This document shows positions 1 to 5,864 of a stretch of DNA of 6,086 nt, piece by piece. Source of the stretch: Gammaproteobacteria bacterium (GTDB taxonomy: Bacteria > Pseudomonadota > Gammaproteobacteria > Steroidobacterales > Woeseiaceae); NCBI GenBank assembly GCA_030641695.1, contig DAOWGY010000108.1, positions 1 through 6,086 on the forward strand, in the 5' to 3' direction. How positions within the stretch are numbered: the stretch's first letter is position 1; every line of letters begins with the position of its first letter. A program made the position numbers and the translations under genes. The notes beneath the pieces were generated by a model. It did no database searches, had not been told where the DNA came from, and saw only the letters and a program-made list of their open reading frames with translations.

Positions 1-151
1 GGTGATGAGATAGTCCGCTCCGTTTGGAACTGCAAGGGTACAGCACCTGACTACCAAACAACCTTAGCCACACCCTTTCCCACGACTTCGTATCAGTCGT
101 AGCGACTGCCGACATTCGATCGGACTCGTCAACACGGCAAACAACAGGACT

Positions 152-176
152 AGGCCGGCCCTCGGCCGGCAGGCCT
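152..176 (-). terminator. GC-rich hairpin, candidate operon terminator
   Basis: GCCGGCC (154-160) and GGCCGGC (164-170) form a perfect 7-bp all-G/C stem with a 3-nt loop. An alternative outer pairing is AGGCC (152-156) with GGCCT (172-176). It lies about 75 bases beyond the pxpC stop in the direction of transcription. On the minus strand the sequence after the stem is moderately T-rich (CCTGTTGTTTG) but has no true U-run, so a classical intrinsic terminator is possible but unproven. Confidence 0.4.
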
Positions 177-185
177 CGGGCGTTC

Positions 186-218
186 GCCGGGGCGAAGCGA
201 TGCTTCGCCTTTACCGGC
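186..218. terminator. Long imperfect inverted repeat, possible terminator
   Basis: GGCGAAGC (191-198) and GCTTCGCC (202-209) form a perfect 8-bp stem with a 3-nt loop. It is enclosed by an outer GCCGG (186-190) / CCGGC (214-218) pairing with a 4-nt bulge (TTTA, 210-213). It starts about 33 bases past the pxpC stop. A short T-run follows the inner stem on the plus strand only. It could act in termination or protect the 3' end of the leftward transcript. Confidence 0.35.
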
Positions 219-250
219 TCACCCTGGCGGGCCCACCACTTTTTCAAGCG

Positions 251-1198
251 CTAAATAACGTCGGCAATGTCCGGCAGCCACGGCCGCCAGTAGTCGTGCT
301 TTGCCCGCAATTCCTCGCGCGCACTCTCTGCATCACGCCACAACAGCCGCACATGATCACCAGGGCGGAGCTGGCCAATCAGATGCCTGTCCACGCGGGC
401 GACTTGCGCGACGCGTGGATAGCCGCCGATCGTTTGCGCGTCGACCGACAACAGGAACGGCCGGCCGTCTTCCGGGCACTGAATCGTGCCTGGAAAAACC
501 GGCGCGCTGGTCAGGCGACCAGCCGAAGCGACCTGAAAACTCGCGCCCTCGAACTGCAGGCCCATGCGGTCAGCACGGTTGCCCACCGTGAAGTTGGTAT
601 CGAACAGGTCAAACCTGCTGTCTTTTTCCAGCAACTCGATCTCGGCGCCGTAGCAAGCGCGTAATGCCCAGCTCGTCGAAGCCAGAGGCCGATATTCCTT
701 GGGTGTCTTTGTAATGTCAGGTGCATTCCTTTCAGGATTCGTTGCAATCAGGTCGTCCGTTCGCAGCGCCCTGCCCTCGTGACCACCGATACCGGCCGGC
801 AGGTAGGTGGACACGGAACCCAGCACGTCGTCGACGACGATACCGCCGGCCAACGCAAGGTAATTTCGTGCGCCTGCTTTCGCGCCGCCGATCTCCAGTT
901 CATCGCCGGCGCTGACAGTTATGCCGCGGTGCAATTTGACGCGCCCGCCGTTCAGCCACGCTTTCGCCCTGGCGCCGGTTATCGCGACAACGGTGTCCTC
1001 CTCGAATCGCATTGCTACACCGGTCAGCGTCGTTTCGAGCGCCGGAGCCAGCAGCCGATTTCCGACCAGCCGGTTTGCGAGCGCCAACGATAATGGATCC
1101 GCCGCGCCCGACGCGGGCACGCCGAGGTGCCGCATGCCCTGGCGAGGACCGGCCTGGACTGTCGTTTGAAGCCCGGGTTTGAGGATACGCAAAGTCAC
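251..1198 (-). CDS. pxpC: 5-oxoprolinase subunit PxpC (biotin-dependent carboxyltransferase-like family)
   Basis: This is the third subunit of the PxpABC 5-oxoprolinase, which converts 5-oxoproline to glutamate with ATP hydrolysis in the cytoplasm (established for the family). The 315-aa product matches the usual length of about 310-335 aa for the YbgK/KipA family. Visible signatures are the N-terminal stretch at residues 17-47 (GPRQGMRHLGVPASGAADP, then ANRLVGN), NRADRMGLQFEG at 207-218, and the C-terminal GTIQCPEDGRPF (237-248), DAQTIGGYPRVAQV (253-266) and LRPGDHVRL (277-285). The start is a GTG whose first base begins a 4-bp GTGA overlap with the pxpB stop, the expected arrangement for translational coupling. 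It ends in TAG at a normal family length. Despite the carboxyltransferase name, the operon context makes oxoprolinase the better call. Confidence 0.93.
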   Translation of the reverse strand: MTLRILKPGLQTTVQAGPRQGMRHLGVPASGAADPLSLALANRLVGNRLLAPALETTLTGVAMRFEEDTVVAITGARAKAWLNGGRVKLHRGITVSAGDELEIGGAKAGARNYLALAGGIVVDDVLGSVSTYLPAGIGGHEGRALRTDDLIATNPERNAPDITKTPKEYRPLASTSWALRACYGAEIELLEKDSRFDLFDTNFTVGNRADRMGLQFEGASFQVASAGRLTSAPVFPGTIQCPEDGRPFLLSVDAQTIGGYPRVAQVARVDRHLIGQLRPGDHVRLLWRDAESAREELRAKHDYWRPWLPDIADVI

Positions 1199-1875
1199 CC
1201 GGATACCATCGCGTCGAATTCGTCCGGACTCACGGCGAAGAAACGTACCCGCATTCCTGCGTGCAGTCGAAACGGATCCCTTGCAGCAGCATCGAACAAG
1301 CGCGCCGGTGTACGGCCGACGATCGGCCAGCCGCCCGGTCCCGACAAGGTATAGATACCCGTACGCCCGCCGGCGATTCCGACCGAGCCGGCCTCGACAC
1401 GAACACGTGGCTCCGGTCGCCGCGGCACGTTGAGCGCATCATCCAGTCCGCCGATGAAGGCAAAGCCCGGCGTGAAACCGAGCATGTCGACCCGATACTC
1501 GCGACTCGTGTGCAGGTTAATGAACTCATCGCGCGACAGATCGAGTTGCTCGCAAATGTCCCCGAGATCCGGGCCGTACGAACCGCCGTAGCAGACAGGT
1601 ACCTCGACGAGCTCGGATTCCTCTGTACGAACGGCCGGCACATCATCGATGGCTGACGAGAGGCGTTGTCGCGCTTCCGCGAGATTGACGTTCGCGTTGT
1701 CGAATTGTGCGACGCAGCTTGCAATGCCGGCTACACACTCGATCCATTGGCCGGAGTTCCGCAGATGATCGGCAAGCGCCTGACTCGCGCGTGTGTCTTC
1801 GAGTTCGACGGCGATCAGGTCATCGCCACAGTCGAATATTCGCTTGCCGGCGCCGTCCGCATCATTTGACGCCAT
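1195..1875 (-). CDS. pxpB: 5-oxoprolinase subunit PxpB (KipI/YbgJ family)
   Basis: This is the PxpB subunit of 5-oxoprolinase, a cyclophilin-like family protein that works with PxpC and PxpA. Its relative KipI in Bacillus subtilis is also known as an inhibitor of the KinA sensor kinase. From the ATG at 1873-1875 the product is 226 aa, close to the usual 218-240. Signatures are VPVCYGGSYGPDL (92-104), MLGFTPGFAFIGGLD (131-145), PRRPEPRVRVEAGSVGIAGG (151-170) and SGPGGWPIVGRTP (178-190). The open frame continues upstream to 2007, but the extension (residues rich in Cys, Arg and Thr) overlaps pxpA deeply and matches nothing in the family. The chosen start has a purine-rich AGGGGG about 9 nt upstream and overlaps the pxpA end by 14 bp. 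The stop overlaps the pxpC start. Confidence 0.93.
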   Translation of the reverse strand: MASNDADGAGKRIFDCGDDLIAVELEDTRASQALADHLRNSGQWIECVAGIASCVAQFDNANVNLAEARQRLSSAIDDVPAVRTEESELVEVPVCYGGSYGPDLGDICEQLDLSRDEFINLHTSREYRVDMLGFTPGFAFIGGLDDALNVPRRPEPRVRVEAGSVGIAGGRTGIYTLSGPGGWPIVGRTPARLFDAAARDPFRLHAGMRVRFFAVSPDEFDAMVSG

Positions 1876-2605
1876 GAATCTCAACCCCCTGGTCTTCGAG
1901 TGCTTTTCGTACAGCCCGTGCGGCGTCGGCAGCGCCGGGTGTGTCGCCGTGAATGCAAAGCGTGTCCGCCCGCACCTGCACGTCGGTGCCGTCGTGACCG
2001 CGCACACGGCCGTCCACCGCGAGCGCTACCGCTTGCCGTGCTATGCGTCCCAGGTCGGCGTGAACCGCGCCCTGCTCTGAACGCGGCACGAGACGGCCAT
2101 CAGCCTGGTATGCACGATCAACGAATGCCTCTGCGACAAACTCGAGTCCATGCGCTGCGGCCGCAGTCTCGAGTTCGGTACCCGGCTGGCCAACGAGTAA
2201 CGGCTCGCCTGGCATCGATGCTACCGCGCGCGCAATGACTGCTGCGAGATCAGCATCGACGACCGCGTCAGTATACAGCGCGCCGTGTGGCTTAACGTGT
2301 CGCACGCTCGCGCCGAGCTCGCCCGCAACCGCGGCAAATGTCTCCAACTGCTGCTGCAGAGAATCGTAGAGATCCTCGCCTGCCATGAATCCGGCCCTGC
2401 GGCCGAAACCGTCTCGATCCGGGTATGACGGGTGTGCGCCGATCGCCACGCCATTGGCGAGCGCATCGCGAATCGTCGCCTGCATGCTGGTCTCATCACC
2501 GGCATGGCCACCACAGGCAACATTGCAACTCGACACCACACGCAGCAATTCCGCATCGTAGGGATCTCCTTCACCAAGATCGGCATTCAGATCGATTGAC
2601 GTCAT
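1862..2605 (-). CDS. pxpA: 5-oxoprolinase subunit PxpA (LamB/YcsF family)
   Basis: This is the PxpA subunit of the ATP-dependent 5-oxoprolinase PxpABC, which disposes of the damage product 5-oxoproline (pyroglutamate). The product is 247 aa, essentially the family's standard length (E. coli YbgL is about 244). Family signatures run the whole length: DLNADLGEGD (5-14), CNVACGGHAGDE (27-38), GAHPSYPDRDGFGRR (56-70), VKPHGALY (104-111), FVDRAYQADGRLVPR (161-175) and CIHGDTPGA (217-225). The Asp and His residues in these motifs are those expected to form the active site. The ATG lies immediately after the rsgA stop with no spacer. An AGGTGG inside the rsgA 3' end, about 10 nt upstream, can serve as ribosome binding site. 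It overlaps pxpB by 14 bp. An older annotation style would call it lactam utilization protein. Confidence 0.95.
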   Translation of the reverse strand: MTSIDLNADLGEGDPYDAELLRVVSSCNVACGGHAGDETSMQATIRDALANGVAIGAHPSYPDRDGFGRRAGFMAGEDLYDSLQQQLETFAAVAGELGASVRHVKPHGALYTDAVVDADLAAVIARAVASMPGEPLLVGQPGTELETAAAAHGLEFVAEAFVDRAYQADGRLVPRSEQGAVHADLGRIARQAVALAVDGRVRGHDGTDVQVRADTLCIHGDTPGAADAARAVRKALEDQGVEIHGVK

Positions 2606-3298
2606 TTACTTCTTTCCACCTTTCAGTTGTCGTTGGCCCGATTGAATGGATTTGTACATCTGACCGAGGACACGGTCGCGTGCGCGACGTTCCGCGATGG
2701 TCTCCGTATTGCGCCGATCTTCGGACTGCAGCTTGCGACAACGTGTCAGGCGTTCCGCATCGAGTTCGCCGTCATCGATTGCGGCCTGCACCGCACAACC
2801 GGGCTCCGCCTCATGGCTGCAGTCAGAGAAGCGACATTGCTCGGCGAATTCGACGATGTCGCTGAACACATCGTCAAGCGCATCACCGACGTCAACCAAT
2901 TGCAGCTCACGCATGCCCGGTGTGTCAATTAGCCAGCCGCCCTGTGGCAGACGATGCATGGATCGCCCTGTCGTCGTGTGTCGCCCGCGTTGATCATCTT
3001 CGCGAATCTCGCGCGTATCCTGCACTGCCCCGGTCAGCGTATTGATGAGCGTCGATTTGCCGACGCCGGACGAACCCAACAACGCGACTGTCTGCCCGGG
3101 ACCGCACCAGGGCCGCAATCGTTCGACATCCTCGTGTTTTCGAGCGTCGAGTGCCTCGACAAGCAGGCCGGGTGAGAGACGTGAGGCCCGGGCAACGTAT
3201 TCATCGACGGAGTCGACCGTGTCCGCTTTCGAGATTACGACTACCGGAAATGCTCCGGCATCCTGCGCTACGGCGAGGTAGCGCTCGAGTCTTGCCAC
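2606..3298 (-). CDS. Distal RsgA fragment: GTPase domain plus zinc-binding tail (only if reinitiated)
   Basis: This is the intact reading frame downstream of the two amber codons. The first possible initiator after the stops is the GTG at 3296-3298, which in a normal RsgA is simply the Val of FNVARLERYL. The 230-aa product would keep the G4, G1, G2 and G3 GTPase motifs and the Cys/His zinc site, but would lack the OB-fold and the first strands of the GTPase domain. There is no Shine-Dalgarno-like sequence before this GTG (preceding bases CGTGATTTCAAC). I therefore regard efficient translation as a separate protein as unlikely. It is listed because an automatic annotator would probably call it as the gene. 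Confidence 0.35.
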   Translation of the reverse strand: MARLERYLAVAQDAGAFPVVVISKADTVDSVDEYVARASRLSPGLLVEALDARKHEDVERLRPWCGPGQTVALLGSSGVGKSTLINTLTGAVQDTREIREDDQRGRHTTTGRSMHRLPQGGWLIDTPGMRELQLVDVGDALDDVFSDIVEFAEQCRFSDCSHEAEPGCAVQAAIDDGELDAERLTRCRKLQSEDRRNTETIAERRARDRVLGQMYKSIQSGQRQLKGGKK

Positions 3299-3415
3299 GT
3301 TGAAATCACGGTTTGCGGAAGTGACGATGAAGAGCGTATCGACGTTCGCTGCGATCCAATGGGTTGCGTTTGTCGTGCCCGCCTCACCGCGTTTGAAGAC
3401 GCCGAAGCAATCGAG

Positions 3416-3424
3416 CTATTTCTA
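3416..3424 (-). other. Two premature amber codons in rsgA (TAG AAA TAG)
   Basis: Reading the minus strand, Ile73 of rsgA (ATA) is followed by TAG (3424-3422), AAA (3421-3419) and TAG (3418-3416), then CTC GAT TGC TTC in the same frame, which resumes recognisable RsgA sequence. The stops fall in the linker between the OB-fold and the GTPase domain, a position that varies in the family. The missing residues could be Gln, Glu, Leu, Trp or Tyr (each one base change from TAG). Confidence 0.85.
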
Positions 3425-3683
3425 TATCCTCGGCCCGTCAGAATCCACGAGGACCCAGTCGCCCACTGTAATCTGCAACTCGGCGCTGTTACCGGAGAGT
3501 GGCAATCTGGTTTCGAAATCGTTACCCGCAACGTCGACTCGGCCACGATGCACCGCCATGACGCGTGCGGGTACCAACGGCGTGTCGGTATCGAGTTGCG
3601 CCGCGAAAAAATTCCGCCAGCCTAATGACTCCAGATTGTGCATAGACAAGACCCGAGCGGCCTGGCGGCCGCAGCTGACGCTC

Positions 3684-3699
3684 GCGCTTCGAGAAGCGC
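3684..3699. repeat. Interrupted palindrome (7-bp stem, 2-nt centre)
   Basis: GCGCTTC (3684-3690) and GAAGCGC (3693-3699) are perfectly complementary around a GA centre. It lies about 40 bp upstream of the rsgA start and overlaps the first copy of the direct repeat. It could be an operator half-site pair or an RNA hairpin in the rsgA leader. The second repeat copy has lost this symmetry through its two differences. Confidence 0.4.
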
Positions 3700-3738
3700 T
3701 CCAACGTCTTAATCTCACGCTTCCAGCAGCGCTCCAAC
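3685..3738. repeat. 21-bp direct repeat, two copies, 33-bp spacing
   Basis: The copies are 3685-3705 and 3718-3738. They are identical at 19 of 21 positions, both beginning CGCTTC and ending AGCGCTCCAAC, and differ at the 7th and 10th bases (G/C and A/C). Start-to-start distance is 33 bp, close to three helical turns. They lie between the divergent rsgA and SDR starts, where paired regulator sites are common. A chance local duplication is the alternative. Confidence 0.55.
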
Positions 3739-3781
3739 CAATTGCCATCTGATATACACTGCATAGCACGTTACGGCGAGC

Positions 3782-3786
3782 GAGGG
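3782..3786 (+). promoter_or_regulatory. Ribosome binding site of the SDR gene
   Basis: GAGGG ends 7 nt before the ATG at 3794, a near-ideal Shine-Dalgarno position. It supports this start over any internal Met. Confidence 0.7.
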
Positions 3787-3793
3787 AATCACC

Positions 3794-4528
3794 ATGAAGG
3801 TCGCACTTGTGACCGGGGCAAGCTCCGGTATTGGCGCGGCAATCGCAATCGAATTCGCCGATGCAGGCTGGTCGGTCATGGCCGCCGGCCGTGACGAAGC
3901 GAGGCTCGCCGAGGTTTCGGATGCATCCGACAATATTGCCACCTGGGAAGGCGAACTTGATTCTTCTTCAGACTGCGAAGATCTGATCGCGGATACGATC
4001 GACGAATTCGGTCGGCTCGACTGCCTCGTCAATTCCGCCGGTATCCTGCTGCGTGGCGACATCGCCGAGACCAGTGACGAAAGCTGGCGTGACACGATGG
4101 CCATCAATCTGGATACGCCGTTCTACCTCAGCAGGGCCGCATTGCCTCACTTGCTGGAGGCAACCGGCAGTATTGCGAACCTCTCCTCCTACTGGGGCCT
4201 GAAGGCAGGTGCGGAGCATGTTGCCTACTGCACGAGCAAAGGCGGACTCATCATGCTGACCCGGGCGATGGCGAAAGACCACGCCGGTGACGGCCTGCGC
4301 GTCAATGCGATCTGCCCGGGAGGCGTCGATACGCCGATGCTTGCTGCAGTCGCCGATGAACTCGACCAGGACGTCGACGAGTTCCTGACTGAAGTCGCCG
4401 AAGGCAGTCCGAATGGGCGCATCGCAGAGCCTGGCGAAATTGCGTCGCTCGTGTTGTTCCTTGCGAGCGATGCAGGCCGTCATATCACGGGAACCGCGAT
4501 CCCCGTCGATGGTGGTTTAGCGGCCTAA
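3794..4528 (+). CDS. Short-chain dehydrogenase/reductase (classical SDR), substrate unknown
   Basis: This is a cytoplasmic NAD(P)-dependent oxidoreductase of 244 aa, typical for classical SDRs (about 250). The Rossmann nucleotide-binding motif TGASSGIG is at residues 7-14, and the structural NSAG motif (usual form NNAG) at 80-83. The catalytic tetrad is complete: Asn105, Ser132, Tyr145 and Lys149 (YCTSK). The PGG loop after the sixth strand (ICPGGVDTPM) and the C-terminal DAGRHITGTAIPVDGG are canonical for the FabG-like branch. Residues GRD (32-34) after the second strand, with Arg33, lean towards NADP(H) over NAD(H); this is an inference. No neighbour points to a substrate. It is transcribed alone, divergent from rsgA and convergent with pmbA. 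FabG-like ketoreductase or sugar/alcohol dehydrogenase activity is possible, and I assign no specific function. Confidence 0.9.
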   Translation: MKVALVTGASSGIGAAIAIEFADAGWSVMAAGRDEARLAEVSDASDNIATWEGELDSSSDCEDLIADTIDEFGRLDCLVNSAGILLRGDIAETSDESWRDTMAINLDTPFYLSRAALPHLLEATGSIANLSSYWGLKAGAEHVAYCTSKGGLIMLTRAMAKDHAGDGLRVNAICPGGVDTPMLAAVADELDQDVDEFLTEVAEGSPNGRIAEPGEIASLVLFLASDAGRHITGTAIPVDGGLAA

Positions 4529-4553
4529 AGTAGCGTCGAACCGCACTTTAGGC
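4523..4553. terminator. Bidirectional terminator-like hairpin spanning both convergent stop codons
   Basis: GCCTAAAGT (4523-4531) and ACTTTAGGC (4545-4553) form a perfect 9-bp inverted repeat. After a single bulged A the stem can continue with GCG (4533-4535) / CGC (4542-4544), closing a 6-nt loop. The TAA of the dehydrogenase (4526-4528) lies in the left arm and the TAA of pmbA (4548-4550, minus strand) in the right arm. There is no U-run on either side, but symmetry and position fit a shared terminator. Confidence 0.55.
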
Positions 4554-5864
4554 GCCGGAGAAATCGACATCCGAGAATACCAGCGACGGCGCAAGCGTCG
4601 TCGAGTATGGGTACGGATCGTTGCCGACGAGTTCGAGTCTCGCGAACAGGTCACGCAGATTTCCGGTCACATTCATCTCGCTCACCGGACGTCCGATCTG
4701 CCCGTTTTCGATCATGTGTCCGCGCAGGCCGAGTGAGAAATCGCCCGTGGTGCCATCCGCGTTGCCGCCCAGCCATGACGTCACGTAAACACCGTCGCCA
4801 ACCTTCTGCAGCAATTGTGCCAGTGAGTGCTTTCCAAGTTGCACGACCCTGTTCGACGGCGTGCCCGTCGTCGGGGTCATATCGCCCTTGCGGCCGTAGT
4901 AGGTATCGACATAAATGTTACTGACGACACCGTTTTCGACGATAGGCAATGCCCGTGCCGAGATGCCCTCGTTATCGTAATGACGCGAAGCGAGACCACG
5001 CGCAATCAGTGGATCGTCGACAATCGTGAGCTTGCTGCCAAACGCGGCTTCGTTCATCAACGATTCCCAGAACGATCGTCCCTGCTGCACACTGCGCGCA
5101 TTCGCGGGCCTCAACAGGCGACCGATCAATGACGCCGCTGCGCGCGAATCGACGACCATGGATGTCTTCACAGTCGGGCCCTTTTCAGAATCCAGCCGCG
5201 ACAGCGTCCGGTCGAGAGCGGTCCTGCCGACAAGCTGCGGATCCGGAAGATCGGCAACGTGAGCACTGCCTGCATAAAACGAATCTTCGGCGCGCTTGTC
5301 ACCCTGGTCTCTCAACGTAACCTCCGCACCGAACCAGCAATACGTGGACTGCTGTTCGCCGAGAAATCCGTTGCTGCTCGCCGACGCCGCCTTCTGTGTG
5401 CCGTCGTAAACGCCCGACGTCGCAGAGATGACGCGATCGTGCTGATGCGCCGCCTCATCGAGCGCGCGACACCATTCGACGCGTTGATCGCGATCCAGCG
5501 TTTGCACGGTCGTATCGACCAGGTCCAGGTCGTCGGTCGGGCGGCCCGCGAACAACGCTTCGGGCGTAATCCGGCGATACTCGTCGGGCTCCAACGCCGC
5601 CGTGATCGCGACCGCCTCAGCGATGAATCCCTGCAATCGATCCGGATTCAGGTCAGTCGTCGAATGACTCGAGTACCGGCCGCCGGCGTAGATTCGAATG
5701 CCGAGGTTTTGCGACGTCGTATCCTTGACCTTCTCGAGTTTGCCGTCACGGTACTTGAACTGCACGTCACGGCTCTTGCTTGCCGACGACCAGGCATCCT
5801 GCGCCCCGGCTTTCTGCGCGAGTTCAACCGCCTGCGCTGCACGTTCCTTGAGTTCAACTGACAT
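4548..5864 (-). CDS. PmbA/TldE-type subunit of a TldD/TldE metallopeptidase
   Basis: This is the non-catalytic or supporting partner in a TldD/TldE heteromeric metalloprotease. The family is known to trim unfolded peptides, for example in microcin B17 maturation and CcdA turnover in E. coli. The 438-aa product is full length for the family (E. coli PmbA about 450). The N-terminal domain has SRDVQFKYRDGKLEKVKDTT (31-50) and LGIRIYAGGRYSSHSTT (54-70). The C-terminal barrel has DNEG (297-300), PTTGTPSNRVV (331-341), GGNADGTTGDFSLGLRG (366-382) and VTGNLRDLF (399-407). No HExxxH zinc motif is present, which identifies the TldE/PmbA side of the pair. I see no signal peptide. The ATG has GGGAGG (5870-5875) 5 nt upstream and overlaps the upstream tldD-like gene by 11 bp. 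It differs enough from E. coli PmbA that I leave the symbol blank. Confidence 0.9.
   Translation of the reverse strand: MSVELKERAAQAVELAQKAGAQDAWSSASKSRDVQFKYRDGKLEKVKDTTSQNLGIRIYAGGRYSSHSTTDLNPDRLQGFIAEAVAITAALEPDEYRRITPEALFAGRPTDDLDLVDTTVQTLDRDQRVEWCRALDEAAHQHDRVISATSGVYDGTQKAASASSNGFLGEQQSTYCWFGAEVTLRDQGDKRAEDSFYAGSAHVADLPDPQLVGRTALDRTLSRLDSEKGPTVKTSMVVDSRAAASLIGRLLRPANARSVQQGRSFWESLMNEAAFGSKLTIVDDPLIARGLASRHYDNEGISARALPIVENGVVSNIYVDTYYGRKGDMTPTTGTPSNRVVQLGKHSLAQLLQKVGDGVYVTSWLGGNADGTTGDFSLGLRGHMIENGQIGRPVSEMNVTGNLRDLFARLELVGNDPYPYSTTLAPSLVFSDVDFSGA

Larger units (their letters stand above)
1..250. other. Non-coding region downstream of pxpC, with hairpins
   Basis: I see no convincing gene in this stretch. 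It lies past the end of the leftward pxpC gene. It contains a small hairpin (ACGACT at 82-87 pairing with AGTCGT at 95-100, 7-nt loop) and two stronger GC-rich hairpins described separately (152-176 and 186-218). Another short complementary pair is GTTTGG at 22-27 and CCAAAC at 54-59. I looked for tRNA-like ends and a T-loop consensus and found none. The first 150 bases look less GC-rich than the flanking genes, as expected for intergenic DNA. An unrecognised small RNA cannot be excluded. Confidence 0.5.
2606..3643 (-). pseudogene. rsgA: Ribosome small-subunit GTPase RsgA, interrupted by two in-frame amber codons
   Basis: RsgA (YjeQ/YloQ) is a circularly permuted GTPase that binds the late 30S subunit and promotes its maturation. 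Read from the ATG at 3641-3643, the frame has 345 codons before TAA, a normal family length. The N-terminal OB-fold begins MHNLESLGWRNFFA and runs to VGDWVLVDSDGPRI. The GTPase motifs follow in permuted order: G4 SKAD (138-141), G1 GSSGVGKS (190-197), the switch RGRHTTT, and G3 DTPG (240-243). The zinc motif Cys270, Cys275, His277, Cys283 follows. Codons 74 and 76 are both TAG. The frame is unchanged across them: LDCFGVFKRGEAGT, IAANVDTLFIVTSANRDFNVARLERYL continue as in homologues, so nonsense point changes are favoured over a frameshift. No good Shine-Dalgarno precedes the start. As it stands, translation yields a 73-aa OB fragment. A sequence error is a real alternative. Confidence 0.85.
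3644..3793. promoter_or_regulatory. Divergent intergenic region between rsgA and the SDR gene
   Basis: These 150 bp must carry the promoters of the leftward rsgA-pxpABC unit and the rightward dehydrogenase gene. An AT-rich patch at 3750-3766 (TGATATACACTGCATAG) is the only plausible -10 area. On the plus strand TGATATACA resembles an extended -10 element (4 of 6 core matches), and TTGCCA at 3742-3747 resembles a -35 but lies too close to it. I cannot name a confident promoter on either strand. The left part contains a 21-bp direct repeat and a strong hairpin, listed separately. Confidence 0.35.

Noticed and set aside
1..120. Possible tRNA or tmRNA end
   Set aside because: I found no T-loop GTTCRA consensus, no cloverleaf pairing and no CCA-type end on either strand.
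200..664. Plus-strand open frame of 154 codons
   Set aside because: It lies antisense to pxpC, has no family resemblance, and starts inside the hairpin at 191-209. It is a shadow of GC-rich coding sequence.
1876..2007. Upstream extension of pxpB to a Met codon at 2007
   Set aside because: The extra 44 residues overlap pxpA deeply and do not resemble the family. The ATG at 1875 has a purine-rich ribosome site and gives the normal length.
3416..3424. Genome-wide reassignment of UAG (for example to Gln or pyrrolysine)
   Set aside because: No in-frame TAG occurs in the other long genes here, and pxpC ends in TAG at a normal length. One gene with two clustered TAGs fits local mutation or error better.
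3380..3430. Compensating frameshifts as the cause of the rsgA break
   Set aside because: The alternative frame (DIEIARLLRRLQTR) superficially fits, but the original frame resumes LDCFGVFKRGEAGT immediately after the stops with the length expected for the family. Two nonsense changes are simpler than two balanced indels.
4523..4553. Integron attC-like or other recombination site
   Set aside because: The inverted repeat lacks the AAC/GTT core sites and sits exactly on two convergent stop codons, so a terminator is the simpler reading.
5259..5861. Plus-strand open frame of 200 codons
   Set aside because: It is antisense to the well-supported PmbA/TldE gene and has an arginine-rich, family-less translation typical of shadow frames.
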